From Chitinophagaceae bacterium (GTDB lineage: Bacteria; Bacteroidota; Bacteroidia; Chitinophagales; Chitinophagaceae): DNA of 64,000 nucleotides. The position numbers and the translations under genes were made by a program. Position 1 is the first letter of the stretch. Every line of letters begins with the position of its first letter. The notes beneath the pieces were generated by a model. The model was given only the letters and a program-made list of their open reading frames with translations. It made no database searches and was not told the origin of the DNA. The stretch lies in contig JACMLY010000030.1 in NCBI GenBank assembly GCA_014379345.1, positions 62,001 through 126,000 of the forward strand, written 5' to 3'. Shown here one piece after another: positions 48,801 to 55,516 of the stretch.

Positions 48801-50616
48801 TCAGGTTGGCTGTTGTAACAACTGCATCAAAATTAAAGAAAGGTATATCCTTACTAAAATCAACCAACCCGATCAGGCTTGCCTGCAGATTCGGGTCTTT
48901 CGAAACCAGTTCGCCATTGAACAATCGTTTAGCCACATTTCCTTTAACTGAAATATCCCGGTATGGATAATCATTGAATTCAAGCAGGCGAATATGGCCA
49001 TCTAATTTTGCATTTAAATTTCTTGCATTCAATCCGCTTCCATTCACTTTTCCTTCAAATGAAGCATTACCCAATTGTTGATTATCTAAAAACAATCCAA
49101 GGTGAAAGCCGGTTGTTTTGATGCTTCCTGAATAACTCGCCACCCTGCCAACAGGAAGTTTCATATTAACATCCGTGATCAGCGTGCCTAATTTGGTTTC
49201 AAGTGTTCCAAATGTTACGAAATCCGTAATAAAGCCAGTAAAGTTTCCTTTAAAACGCAGATATTGCAAAAGGTCAAGGCGTGGCTGGGTAATATTTTTT
49301 AATTGCGGCACGAACGCTACTGCATCGGCGTAGACGGTACGAAAATTATTCGCTTCGAAATCTATATACGTTTTATTAATATCGGGCAGGCCGGCTATGC
49401 TAATATTGCCATTCAGGTAAGTGTCGAGTCCGGCTTCGATCGTAATACCCTTCGCATTCAAATTTTCTATAGTTCCTTTTACAAGTCCGCTTAGCCTGAT
49501 TTTCTTTTTCCAGCTTTTCACATCCGGAGCAAAAAAGGCGATATCGTCGCTGTTCAATTCTGCGTCATTAAAATTGCCTTCCAGCCGAACTTTTGAAATG
49601 AATTCACTCAGATCATCAAACGAACTGTAGCGCATGGCGAAAAAATCATGGAGATGACTGCGGTTGGTGCGCAGATCAAGATTGGAAAATTCCATTGCTT
49701 CAGGATGCATCCGGACTTTAGCACTCATTTTCTTTACTTCAAAGCCGCTTCTTTCTTTGGCCGTTAAGGTCACAATTGCCGTTAACGAATCCTGTTGAAG
49801 CCTCACCTGCTTAAAACTACCGTTGATTCTTGAAAAAAGAATATGTTGTCCATCAAAAAATGTATAAGCTTCCCGGGGAGTCTCTACATCATTTCTGAAG
49901 GCCCCGTTTACAATTTTCAATTCGTTGATGGATAAATCCCAGCCATCCGGGTTCCATCGCAAATGATGGGGGTCGTTCACAATGGCAGTAATTTCCTTTG
50001 GGGCCAGATCGGCCGGCGCGGGTCTGTTCCCGAGATAATTATAAATTGCAAATGACGGTTCCTCCAGATTGAGAGAATTTATCTTTATGATCTTTTTAGA
50101 AAGGTTGATCTGTTCTGCATCTAGCGTTAACGACATCAAAGACGCCGATAAATTCTCTCCCCGCCAGCCGTCTTTCTGGATGATGGCCACTTTTTCCAGT
50201 TCTATTTGCTTAAGATTTAGCTCTATATTGTTTTGGGAACTGCTTTGTTTCGGACTACTGAAGTAATCGATCAGGAATTGGTAATTCCAGGTTGAGTCGG
50301 TCCTCTGCAAATGAATGGCCGCGTCTTTTAACCCAATATATTCAAGTTCAATTTTTTCTTTGAAGAAAAACCAGTCTGTGATTAGTATCGTCACAGTACC
50401 GGCATGCAATAGAGTGTCCTGGTTCTGGTCCTTTACAAGGGTTTCTTCGAGTAACATTTTGTTGAACAGGGCGAAATCAACATGGCTGATACTAACGGTT
50501 GTTTTAAGATCCTTCGAAAGTTTATGTGTTACCTGCCTTACCAGCCAGTTTTGAACCGGCGTGGTTTGAATAAGAAGCCATACCAATACGATCAGGGCGA
50601 TCAGTACCAGCAACAC
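45835..50616 (-). CDS. tamB: TamB-like translocation and assembly module protein
   Basis: About 1593 residues. An N-terminal membrane anchor (LVLIALIVLVWLLIQTTPVQ) is followed by a very long, repetitive beta-rich AsmA-like region. The DUF490/TamB C-terminal domain (about 1150-1540: GQLTDGRLKV-type repeats, GRGNLRMRATTSGEFTLTGR, NYDFSFQSFLSKPF, ATIKIDAEYKAENVRF) and a Bacteroidota-type tail follow (ERLTFTFGSAVDFGLSAQ). Family role: inner-membrane-anchored lipid conduit to the outer membrane. The start is odd. The first start-like codon in frame is GTG at 50614-50616, but the frame is open upstream to a TAA at 50656-50658. That extension encodes LKKFWKISRT, a basic lead normally found before this anchor, with CTG in place of ATG at 50644-50646. 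Confidence 0.93.
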   Translation of the reverse strand: MLLVLIALIVLVWLLIQTTPVQNWLVRQVTHKLSKDLKTTVSISHVDFALFNKMLLEETLVKDQNQDTLLHAGTVTILITDWFFFKEKIELEYIGLKDAAIHLQRTDSTWNYQFLIDYFSSPKQSSSQNNIELNLKQIELEKVAIIQKDGWRGENLSASLMSLTLDAEQINLSKKIIKINSLNLEEPSFAIYNYLGNRPAPADLAPKEITAIVNDPHHLRWNPDGWDLSINELKIVNGAFRNDVETPREAYTFFDGQHILFSRINGSFKQVRLQQDSLTAIVTLTAKERSGFEVKKMSAKVRMHPEAMEFSNLDLRTNRSHLHDFFAMRYSSFDDLSEFISKVRLEGNFNDAELNSDDIAFFAPDVKSWKKKIRLSGLVKGTIENLNAKGITIEAGLDTYLNGNISIAGLPDINKTYIDFEANNFRTVYADAVAFVPQLKNITQPRLDLLQYLRFKGNFTGFITDFVTFGTLETKLGTLITDVNMKLPVGRVASYSGSIKTTGFHLGLFLDNQQLGNASFEGKVNGSGLNARNLNAKLDGHIRLLEFNDYPYRDISVKGNVAKRLFNGELVSKDPNLQASLIGLVDFSKDIPFFNFDAVVTTANLKNLKLIRDSIEFNGKFHFNFQGDNIDNFLGTARIFEASILKSGQRIAFDSLFLESKMVDNNKIITALSNEFDAALAGEFSIKDLPAAFQTFLNKYYPAYIKPSRVMLKNENFSFVITTKKVDDYIGLIHKDLSGFNFSTITGRINSKENLLDLNAEIPQFGYKNIAFYNLNLKGTGTLDSLTAETNIADVYINDSLHFPGTVIKVKSSNDISDVAITTSANQTLNAANISTQVQTLARGVKIKFRESSFEVNGKTWMIDKDGELVLTESLVSADGIKIYSGQQEVLVTTVPSDIGSTNDIRVELKKINIGDFTPFVLKNMRMEGLLTGNINVLDPFGRFSVEVDGEAEQFRFENDSIGRVRLDANFTQRSRQVNYHAISENPNYNFDVTGNYKLGDSLTRDQIDLSATLNPTKIEPIKKYLSAVFSDMSGLASGTLRVVGPLNDLRYLGKMQLTDGRLKVNYTNVVYKIPSAVFDFKEDRIDFGSFTIQDTFQNKGYITRGILRHRGFNDLDFDFAMNTNKLLVLATNNQGNDPFYGNVIARANMSFEGPLSDMQMDIEAEPADSSSLYIDSKSGRENNQADFVVWKVYGREMENYSLDKESNLTVNLDVRANNYANMYVIIDELTGDIIKANGRGNLRMRATTSGEFTLTGRYDIDRGNYDFSFQSFLSKPFTLREGAGNYIQWTGDPTKATIKIDAEYKAENVRFSDLDLNSLSGGADINNNVRKYRGEILVLANLTGDLMTPTIRFQIELPANSSLKNDLDGLRVLNQIQNDENELNKQVAFLIVFNRFGPLSTSANQGLGNIAFEGIVVNSISGVLSNTLNKQFSSIFQKIFNDKSIQVNFNAQFYSGTNLLGNNISQSAFNIDRTNINLSVAKSVFNERLTFTFGSAVDFGLSAQQVNASGTPFLPDITAEWKLTPEGRLLLTFFYRDSYNYLSGAGVRQNRSGASISYRKEFDRFSDLWRNDKKKERKTLPPAPKTASTGTN

Positions 50617-50783
50617 TGTACGGGATATTTTCCAAAATTTTTTCAGGAGGGGCGTTTAACTGTAAAAATAGGCATTCGCAATGGTAGAGCAAATTCAATA
50701 CCAAGGAGATATAACAATAATGTAATTCGTGATTCCAAAATTAGGAAAACCATAAATTGCAGGCCCACATTAAATCTGACAGC

Positions 50784-51827
50784 ATGAAGTTTTTGTCCCT
50801 CATCTTCTTAGGCTTTGTTTTTAACAGCGTCTTAGCACAATCAGGAGTGCAGCAAAATCGCATTCGTCCCGTTTTGGTCATTCACGGAGGTGCGGGAACA
50901 ATTCTTAAAAAAAATATGTCACCCGAAAAAGAGAAGGCATATATGCAGGGATTGGAAGACGCGCTCAGGAAAGGGTATGCCATTTTAGAGGGAGGCGGTA
51001 GTTCTCTTGATGCAGTGGAGGCGGTTGTCAAAGAACTTGAAGACAATCCCCTGTTCAATGCGGGTAAAGGCGCTGTATTCACTAATGAAGGAAAAATTGA
51101 GTTGGATGCGGCGATTATGAACGGAAAAAACCTGGCTGCGGGGGCCGTGGCTGGTATCACCACAGTGAAGAATCCAATTACGGCAGCACGTGCTGTAATG
51201 GAAAAAAGCGAGCATGTAATGATGATTGGAAAGGGTGCTGAAAAATTCGCCGAACAGCAGGGCCTTACAATCGTTGACCCTTCCTATTTCTATACTGAAG
51301 AAAGATGGAAATCATTACAAAAAATAAAAAGGGATGATTCATTAAAAATGGATACTGATAAAAAAAATAAGACGGGTTTAAAACAATCTGAAAACAAGGA
51401 CCACAAATACGGAACTGTAGGGGCAGTAGCATTGGATAAACAAGGCAATCTTGCCGCTGCTACCAGCACCGGCGGAATGACCAATAAAAAGTTTGGCCGT
51501 GTGGGAGATGTGCCGATCATCGGCGCGGGCACGTATGCAAATAATACCACCTGCGCGATCAGTTGCACCGGCTGGGGCGAATTTTTTATCAGGCTGGTAA
51601 TGGCAAAGAGTATCAGCGATATGATGGAGTTTGGTAAAATGTCTTTACAAAACGCCGCCAATGAAATGGTGATGAAGAGACTACCCTCGATGCAGGGAGA
51701 TGGTGGCCTGATTGCTGTCGATAAAAACGGGAATATTGCCATGCCTTTTTGTACGGAAGGAATGTACAGAGGATTTATCGACAAGAATGGTAAAATGGAA
51801 ATTAAAATATATAAAGAACTTTATTAA
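50784..51827 (+). CDS. Secreted isoaspartyl peptidase/L-asparaginase (Ntn hydrolase)
   Basis: 347 residues from ATG at 50784. The signal peptide MKFLSLIFLGFVFNSVLA is cut before Q. The N-terminal (alpha) part has PVLVIHGGAGTILKKNM and SSLDAVEAVVKELEDNPLFN with AGKGAVFTNEGKIELDAAIM. The autocleavage site is DHKYGTVGAVALD, with nucleophile Thr211. The beta part follows: NLAAATSTGGMTNKKFGRVG, DVPIIGAGTYANNTTCAIS and TGWGEFFIR. A Lys/Asp-rich linker (residues 180-207) precedes the cleavage. The family hydrolyses isoaspartyl dipeptides and Asn. Export suggests peptide scavenging. It is divergent from tamB. Confidence 0.95.
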   Translation: MKFLSLIFLGFVFNSVLAQSGVQQNRIRPVLVIHGGAGTILKKNMSPEKEKAYMQGLEDALRKGYAILEGGGSSLDAVEAVVKELEDNPLFNAGKGAVFTNEGKIELDAAIMNGKNLAAGAVAGITTVKNPITAARAVMEKSEHVMMIGKGAEKFAEQQGLTIVDPSYFYTEERWKSLQKIKRDDSLKMDTDKKNKTGLKQSENKDHKYGTVGAVALDKQGNLAAATSTGGMTNKKFGRVGDVPIIGAGTYANNTTCAISCTGWGEFFIRLVMAKSISDMMEFGKMSLQNAANEMVMKRLPSMQGDGGLIAVDKNGNIAMPFCTEGMYRGFIDKNGKMEIKIYKELY

Positions 51828-52202
51828 CTGCCATTCTCCATTGAGCTATCATTAAGTAAGTTCATATTGCTCTTTTATAATTAGGTAGCGCCTGATCTTC
51901 ATTCGCAATTCACAAAAAGCTGATCTGGTTACTTTGATTTGTTCACAGATTATCAAATTATAAAAGCTGGCGATTTACAGGCCATAGCTTTTCCGGAAAA
52001 AATTAAGCAGCATTAATACAAATCTTTTAAATCCAGTTTGGTTTCGTGATCTGAAATGATTTATTGAAAGTCCATAAATAAAGTAAGGACAACGTGACAT
52101 TAAAAAAAGCGGTTGTCATCCAATGCAACCGCCTTTATTTTACTCTGATCTGTAGCAATAAACTACCAACCCTCCGAAAACAGTTTATTTAAAAGCTATT
52201 TT
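51828..52202. other. Convergent intergenic region
   Basis: 375 bp. Apart from the bidirectional terminator at 52102-52132 I see no repeat, promoter or open frame of interest. Confidence 0.5.
52102..52132 (-). terminator. Bidirectional terminator between convergent genes
   Basis: GCGGTTG pairs with CAACCGC across a 10-base loop. On the minus strand it is followed by seven T residues (strong). On the plus strand it is followed by CTTTATTTT (weaker). It serves the F420-reductase-like gene and probably the isoaspartyl peptidase gene. Confidence 0.82.
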
Positions 52203-52937
52203 TTAGTGTGGCAGACCTTTTAGATAGGCCGGATAATCTACCTTCATTAGTTCTTCGTCGGCTTTCCGTTGTGCTATGATCAAGTCGCGCATTTCAGACC
52301 ACGCTGTTCCCATGGCATCGAGCCTTTTTTTTAATTCTTCAAGATTGATGTCCCTGCAATAAATAGAAGAACCTGGCTGCTGCTTCCATGATTGAGCAAT
52401 ATTACCCAGGTCAAAAGGATCGAAACCTAATTCTTCTACCAGCTTAAACACAACTTCCTTTGATTTTGTATCGTCACCCGAAACCGCTAAAGCGATGCGG
52501 TTTTTTTCGCCTTTAGGTCTGCCCATATCTTTTATGCTTTCCGCAAGAATGGAGTTAAATACCTTAACAACAGGAATGCCTAATTGCTGCTGAACCCACA
52601 AGCTATCTATGCCACTTTGGTCAAGTGCCGGTATGACTCCATCGCGGAGGCTTGGGTAATAATTCCCAGTATCAATGACAACCACGTCCTCATGAAGATG
52701 TTCAAACAGATTTTTTGGAAGATCCTTTACATTTTTTTGAGGGATTGTAACAATTACCACTTTTTTATTTTTTGTAGCTTCTTCTACAGTGGTTGCCACA
52801 GCTCCAATATCCTCAGAAAGTTTTTTTAAGGACGCCGGGCCCCGGGAGTTAGCTATCGAAACAATATGTCCCAGTTTCACAAATTTTGATGCCAGACAGC
52901 TTCCCATACCTCCTGAACCGATAATTCCTATGTTCAT
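52203..52937 (-). CDS. NADP-binding F420-dependent-oxidoreductase-like protein
   Basis: 244 residues. The Rossmann start MNIGIIGSGGMGSCLASKFV has the GxGxxG-type loop, followed by IANSRGPASLKKL, in which Ser-Arg contacts the NADP 2'-phosphate. VIVTIPQKNVKDLPKNL and VVVIDTGNYYPSLRDGVIPA match the coenzyme-F420:NADP reductase-like family (Pfam F420_oxidored). Bacteroidota do not make F420 as far as is known, so the physiological partner is probably a flavin or another substrate. It is a single gene with its own terminator, downstream of the ArsR operon. Confidence 0.87.
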   Translation of the reverse strand: MNIGIIGSGGMGSCLASKFVKLGHIVSIANSRGPASLKKLSEDIGAVATTVEEATKNKKVVIVTIPQKNVKDLPKNLFEHLHEDVVVIDTGNYYPSLRDGVIPALDQSGIDSLWVQQQLGIPVVKVFNSILAESIKDMGRPKGEKNRIALAVSGDDTKSKEVVFKLVEELGFDPFDLGNIAQSWKQQPGSSIYCRDINLEELKKRLDAMGTAWSEMRDLIIAQRKADEELMKVDYPAYLKGLPH

Positions 52938-52954
52938 AACTCAATATTTTAATA

Positions 52955-52981
52955 ATGCTCCGGTTTTTTGCCCGGAAGCAT
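52955..52981 (-). terminator. Weak terminator after the ArsR/SRPBCC operon
   Basis: On the minus strand ATGCTTCCGG pairs with CCGGAGCAT (one bulge) around an A-rich loop, but the downstream T tract is interrupted (TATTAAAATATT). Confidence 0.55.
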
Positions 52982-53005
52982 TTACTGTGACGCTTACAAT
53001 CTGAC

Positions 53006-53491
53006 TTACGCGGACCGAAGTTGCTTTTCGTCTTCCGTTCTGGGCTTGCCGGTGGCGTTCGGTTGACCTTCACCGGTTTTGATCAGGCTCACTAGACTTT
53101 GTCTTATGTATTGGTTCCAACCATTGGAACAGACATCGAAACATTCAAACTCACGAGTTAAGCCGAGGTGGGTGAAGTGCAGTTTTGTTTTGTTATCTGT
53201 ATGAGCGATTTCGAAACTGACTTTTGTGCCCGTCCATTCACTTTTGTCTTTCGTGTGCTTAAAGTAGTTGTACTTCACCAGCCACACTACTTTTTCGTTG
53301 GGGATCACCTCTGTTAATTTTAATTGACAGTAGTGCAAGTCTTCAAAATGATAGGTAAACTCATCATGAAGTTTTTCGGTGTTACCTTCAATTTCTTCTG
53401 ACCACCATCCACGAACATTTCGGATGGCATCAAATACTTATGCCGGAGTCTGATCCAGCAACAGGGTAATGGTAAAATCTGACGCTGTCAT
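53006..53491 (-). pseudogene. SRPBCC/AHSA1 protein with an in-frame TAA at codon 18
   Basis: The frame from ATG at 53489-53491 reads MTASDFTITLLLDQTPA, then TAA (53438-53440), then VFDAIRNVRGWWSEEIEG and onward without further interruption to LHYCQLKLTEVIPNEKVVWL and the stop at 53006. This is an SRPBCC (activator-of-Hsp90-like) domain. The family has an acidic or charged residue where the stop lies (TPAEVFDAI), so a single substitution (GAA or CAA to TAA) is the simplest cause. No ATG or GTG rescues the downstream part; a TTG at 53336-53338 would leave only the C-terminal 110 residues. It is the last gene of the ArsR operon, 12 bp after the regulator gene. Confidence 0.87.
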
Positions 53492-53503
53492 TTTGTTGAT
53501 TTT

Positions 53504-53827
53504 TTAGTTGGGTAATTTGTTATTTAATAATGTTTCTAACTTTTTCAATTTCGATGTCCAGAACTCATCAAAGTGAGAGATCCAGGCTTGCAGTTTCTCG
53601 AAGCCATCCTTTTTCAGCGTACAATACCGTTCCCGGCCGATGTCCTGGATAGAAATAAACCCCGCGTTATGCAATATTTTAATATGCTTTGAAACGGCGG
53701 GACGGCTCATTGCGAAATTATCTGCCAGGCTGTTGATGGTCAGACTATCTGCTGAAAGCAGCATCAGCATCTTCCTTCTGCTGGGGTCTCCAACCACCTG
53801 GAATGTATCAAGCGTTGGTATTGACAT
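53504..53827 (-). CDS. ArsR-family transcriptional regulator
   Basis: 107 residues. A winged helix-turn-helix of ArsR/SmtB type: FQVVGDPSRRKMLMLLSADS, then LTINSLADNFAMSRPAVSKH (recognition helix) and IKILHNAGFISIQDIGRERY (wing). No clear metal-binding Cys motif (ELCVCDL) is present, so this is the non-metal subgroup frequently paired with SRPBCC/AHSA1 genes. It overlaps the upstream SRPBCC gene by 20 bp (start inside it), indicating translational coupling. The palindromes at 54266-54309 upstream of the first gene are its likely operator, so the operon should be autorepressed. Confidence 0.94.
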   Translation of the reverse strand: MSIPTLDTFQVVGDPSRRKMLMLLSADSLTINSLADNFAMSRPAVSKHIKILHNAGFISIQDIGRERYCTLKKDGFEKLQAWISHFDEFWTSKLKKLETLLNNKLPN

Positions 53828-54260
53828 GTTGCGCAGTGTTTAAAAGGTCAGCGATTTTGGTAAATTTTTCCAGCCATCCATCAATCAAACCATTGTAGAA
53901 ATTCAGGTTTTCTTTTTTCTCGAAACCGCTATGCTCCAGGAAAAGCTCAGTGCCATTATCTGTTGCCTGCAATTTCCACAAAACGACGGAATCAAGTGTG
54001 ATCTCTCCCTCACCCGGGCCACTCTTCCATGAATAAGAAAGCTTTTTAAAGGGGACGATCTCCAATACCCTGCAGTAGAAAATTCCGTCGAAATCAAGGC
54101 CGGGTATGGGGTTTGTCCTGAATTGAAAGTCAAGCCCTACGATGGGCTGAAAATCATTTTTCATGAGCCATTGCTCCATCAGTTCAGGCTTCGTCAGGTA
54201 TTCCCAAACCGTCTCAGGTGGATGAGGGAAGAAAAAGCGGTGTTTAATAATTTTTGTCAT
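53808..54260 (-). CDS. SRPBCC/AHSA1 domain protein, first gene of the ArsR operon
   Basis: 150 residues. FFFPHPPETVWEYLTKPELM and WLMKNDFQPIVGLDFQFRTN are the Bet-v1-like fold's start. VLEIVPFKKLSYSWKSGPGE and DNGTELFLEHSGFEKKENLN follow, and the final helix is YNGLIDGWLEKFTKIADLLN. This is the AHSA1/CalC group, which binds hydrophobic ligands. Its 3' end overlaps the ArsR gene. A second, now broken, SRPBCC gene follows. The operon organisation (SRPBCC-ArsR-SRPBCC) suggests a ligand-responsive module, though no ligand can be named. Confidence 0.9.
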   Translation of the reverse strand: MTKIIKHRFFFPHPPETVWEYLTKPELMEQWLMKNDFQPIVGLDFQFRTNPIPGLDFDGIFYCRVLEIVPFKKLSYSWKSGPGEGEITLDSVVLWKLQATDNGTELFLEHSGFEKKENLNFYNGLIDGWLEKFTKIADLLNTAQHVNTNA

Positions 54261-54265
54261 AACAA

Positions 54266-54309
54266 GTAACTTTGAAGTTACTTAAAGATATAGGTAACTT
54301 TTGAGTTAC
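54266..54309 (-). promoter_or_regulatory. Two tandem GTAACTT-N2-AAGTTAC operators
   Basis: GTAACTTTGAAGTTAC (54266-54281) is an exact 7-2-7 palindrome. GTAACTTTTGAGTTAC (54294-54309) is the same with one mismatch. Centres are 28 bp apart. They lie 6-50 bp before the start of the SRPBCC gene. On the minus strand a TATCTTTA box, near the TAnnTTTG consensus, falls between them, so binding would block RNA polymerase. Confidence 0.8.
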
Positions 54310-54530
54310 GCAAATATTTTTAGAAAAAATGCAAATGGCATGGACGCTACAGCATGGGGAAGTATTATTGATACAGCACATTGAACCTGTGAGGCCAGAA
54401 CGAAAATATGCCCATCAATAAATAACAGTCACACCAGGAAGCAAATAGCAAGCGCTGACTAATTATAAAAGAGCAATAGGAATTTAACTTAATAACATTG
54501 GGTATTATCCCCTGTAAGGGTTAGAGAGTG

Positions 54531-55442
54531 TTACCATCTGATCCCGGGAAACTTAGTCGAGATAAACTCCAAAACACCCGATTGACGGATCTGATGTTCC
54601 CAGGTCCATTCATCTAGATCCGGAAATGCATAGCTGGCCTCATTCACCGCCTCCCAGGTAAAATTCGACAGGTCGTTATTAAGATAAAAATAATTCCCGC
54701 CGAATTTATTTTGAAAGTTTTCTATCCATGGATAGCGTGTGCTCACGATGGGAATTTTATTAGCTGCGTATTCAAGTAGTTTGGTAGAGGTTTGTTGATT
54801 AAATGGTTCGATATTTGGGATATAATTAATTCCAAATCTTGAAGATTGAATAAAGTGGTTTACTTCCCCGGCTGCCACAGGCCCTTTGAATTGGATATTG
54901 TGATATTCTTTCAGCGCATCAGCAATCTTCGCGTAATCCCTGCTTAGGAATAAAATATTTCTTTTTGAAATGGCTCCCTTTGTAAAACATTTGATCAGTG
55001 GATTCAACCTGCGGGATCTCATTTCCCCTAGATATATAAAATCAAATTCCTTGTTTGCTGCGGGAATGTTTTCGGAAACAATTTGTGATATGCCTACATC
55101 CCTGAACCCGAAAGGTACTTTATCGCCAAATCCAAAACTTTTATAAATGAATTGGTTCGGAAAAAGCCGGTAATCAGGCCTGGTATTGAATTGCGTTTTC
55201 AGTTTATTTTTCAGATTTGCAAAAGGCGGGGTAGAAGCAGATGCATAATCGTGAATTTTGATCGCATCGGTTTTGTTTAGCCGGTCTATTCCCATAAAAT
55301 GCCATTCAACATCACATTTTAGCCGGGGAAGATCGCGGGCCGTGCATGATGTAATTTGAATATTATATTTTGAAAAGAATTGGGTGTATCCCTGCAATGC
55401 AGGCAGAAATGCTTTTCGGTTATGTACAAAAGCTATCAACAT
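54531..55442 (-). CDS. Glycosyltransferase-like protein (GT-B fold, C-terminal half recognisable)
   Basis: 303 residues. The N-terminal part (MLIAFVHNRKAFLPALQGYT) is a Rossmann-like start. From about residue 135 FDFIYLGEMRSRRLNPLIKC begins the donor-binding half, with NIQFKGPVAAGEVNHFIQSS and SRFGINYIPNIEPFNQQTST then KLLEYAANKIPIVSTRYPWI. That last segment (ExAA-x-K-P-I/V-V) is the GT4/Glyco_trans_1_2 nucleotide-sugar site. It probably transfers a sugar to a surface polysaccharide or LPS core in the cytosol. It is divergent from purL by about 75 bp. No polysaccharide cluster surrounds it, although hldD is 2.4 kb away. Confidence 0.8.
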   Translation of the reverse strand: MLIAFVHNRKAFLPALQGYTQFFSKYNIQITSCTARDLPRLKCDVEWHFMGIDRLNKTDAIKIHDYASASTPPFANLKNKLKTQFNTRPDYRLFPNQFIYKSFGFGDKVPFGFRDVGISQIVSENIPAANKEFDFIYLGEMRSRRLNPLIKCFTKGAISKRNILFLSRDYAKIADALKEYHNIQFKGPVAAGEVNHFIQSSRFGINYIPNIEPFNQQTSTKLLEYAANKIPIVSTRYPWIENFQNKFGGNYFYLNNDLSNFTWEAVNEASYAFPDLDEWTWEHQIRQSGVLEFISTKFPGIRW

Positions 55443-55516
55443 TCTGATAATTGGTATGGATAAATTTATAAATAAGATTAGACAGTGGTTCGTAATTTCG
55501 CTTTTTGAAAGATTAT

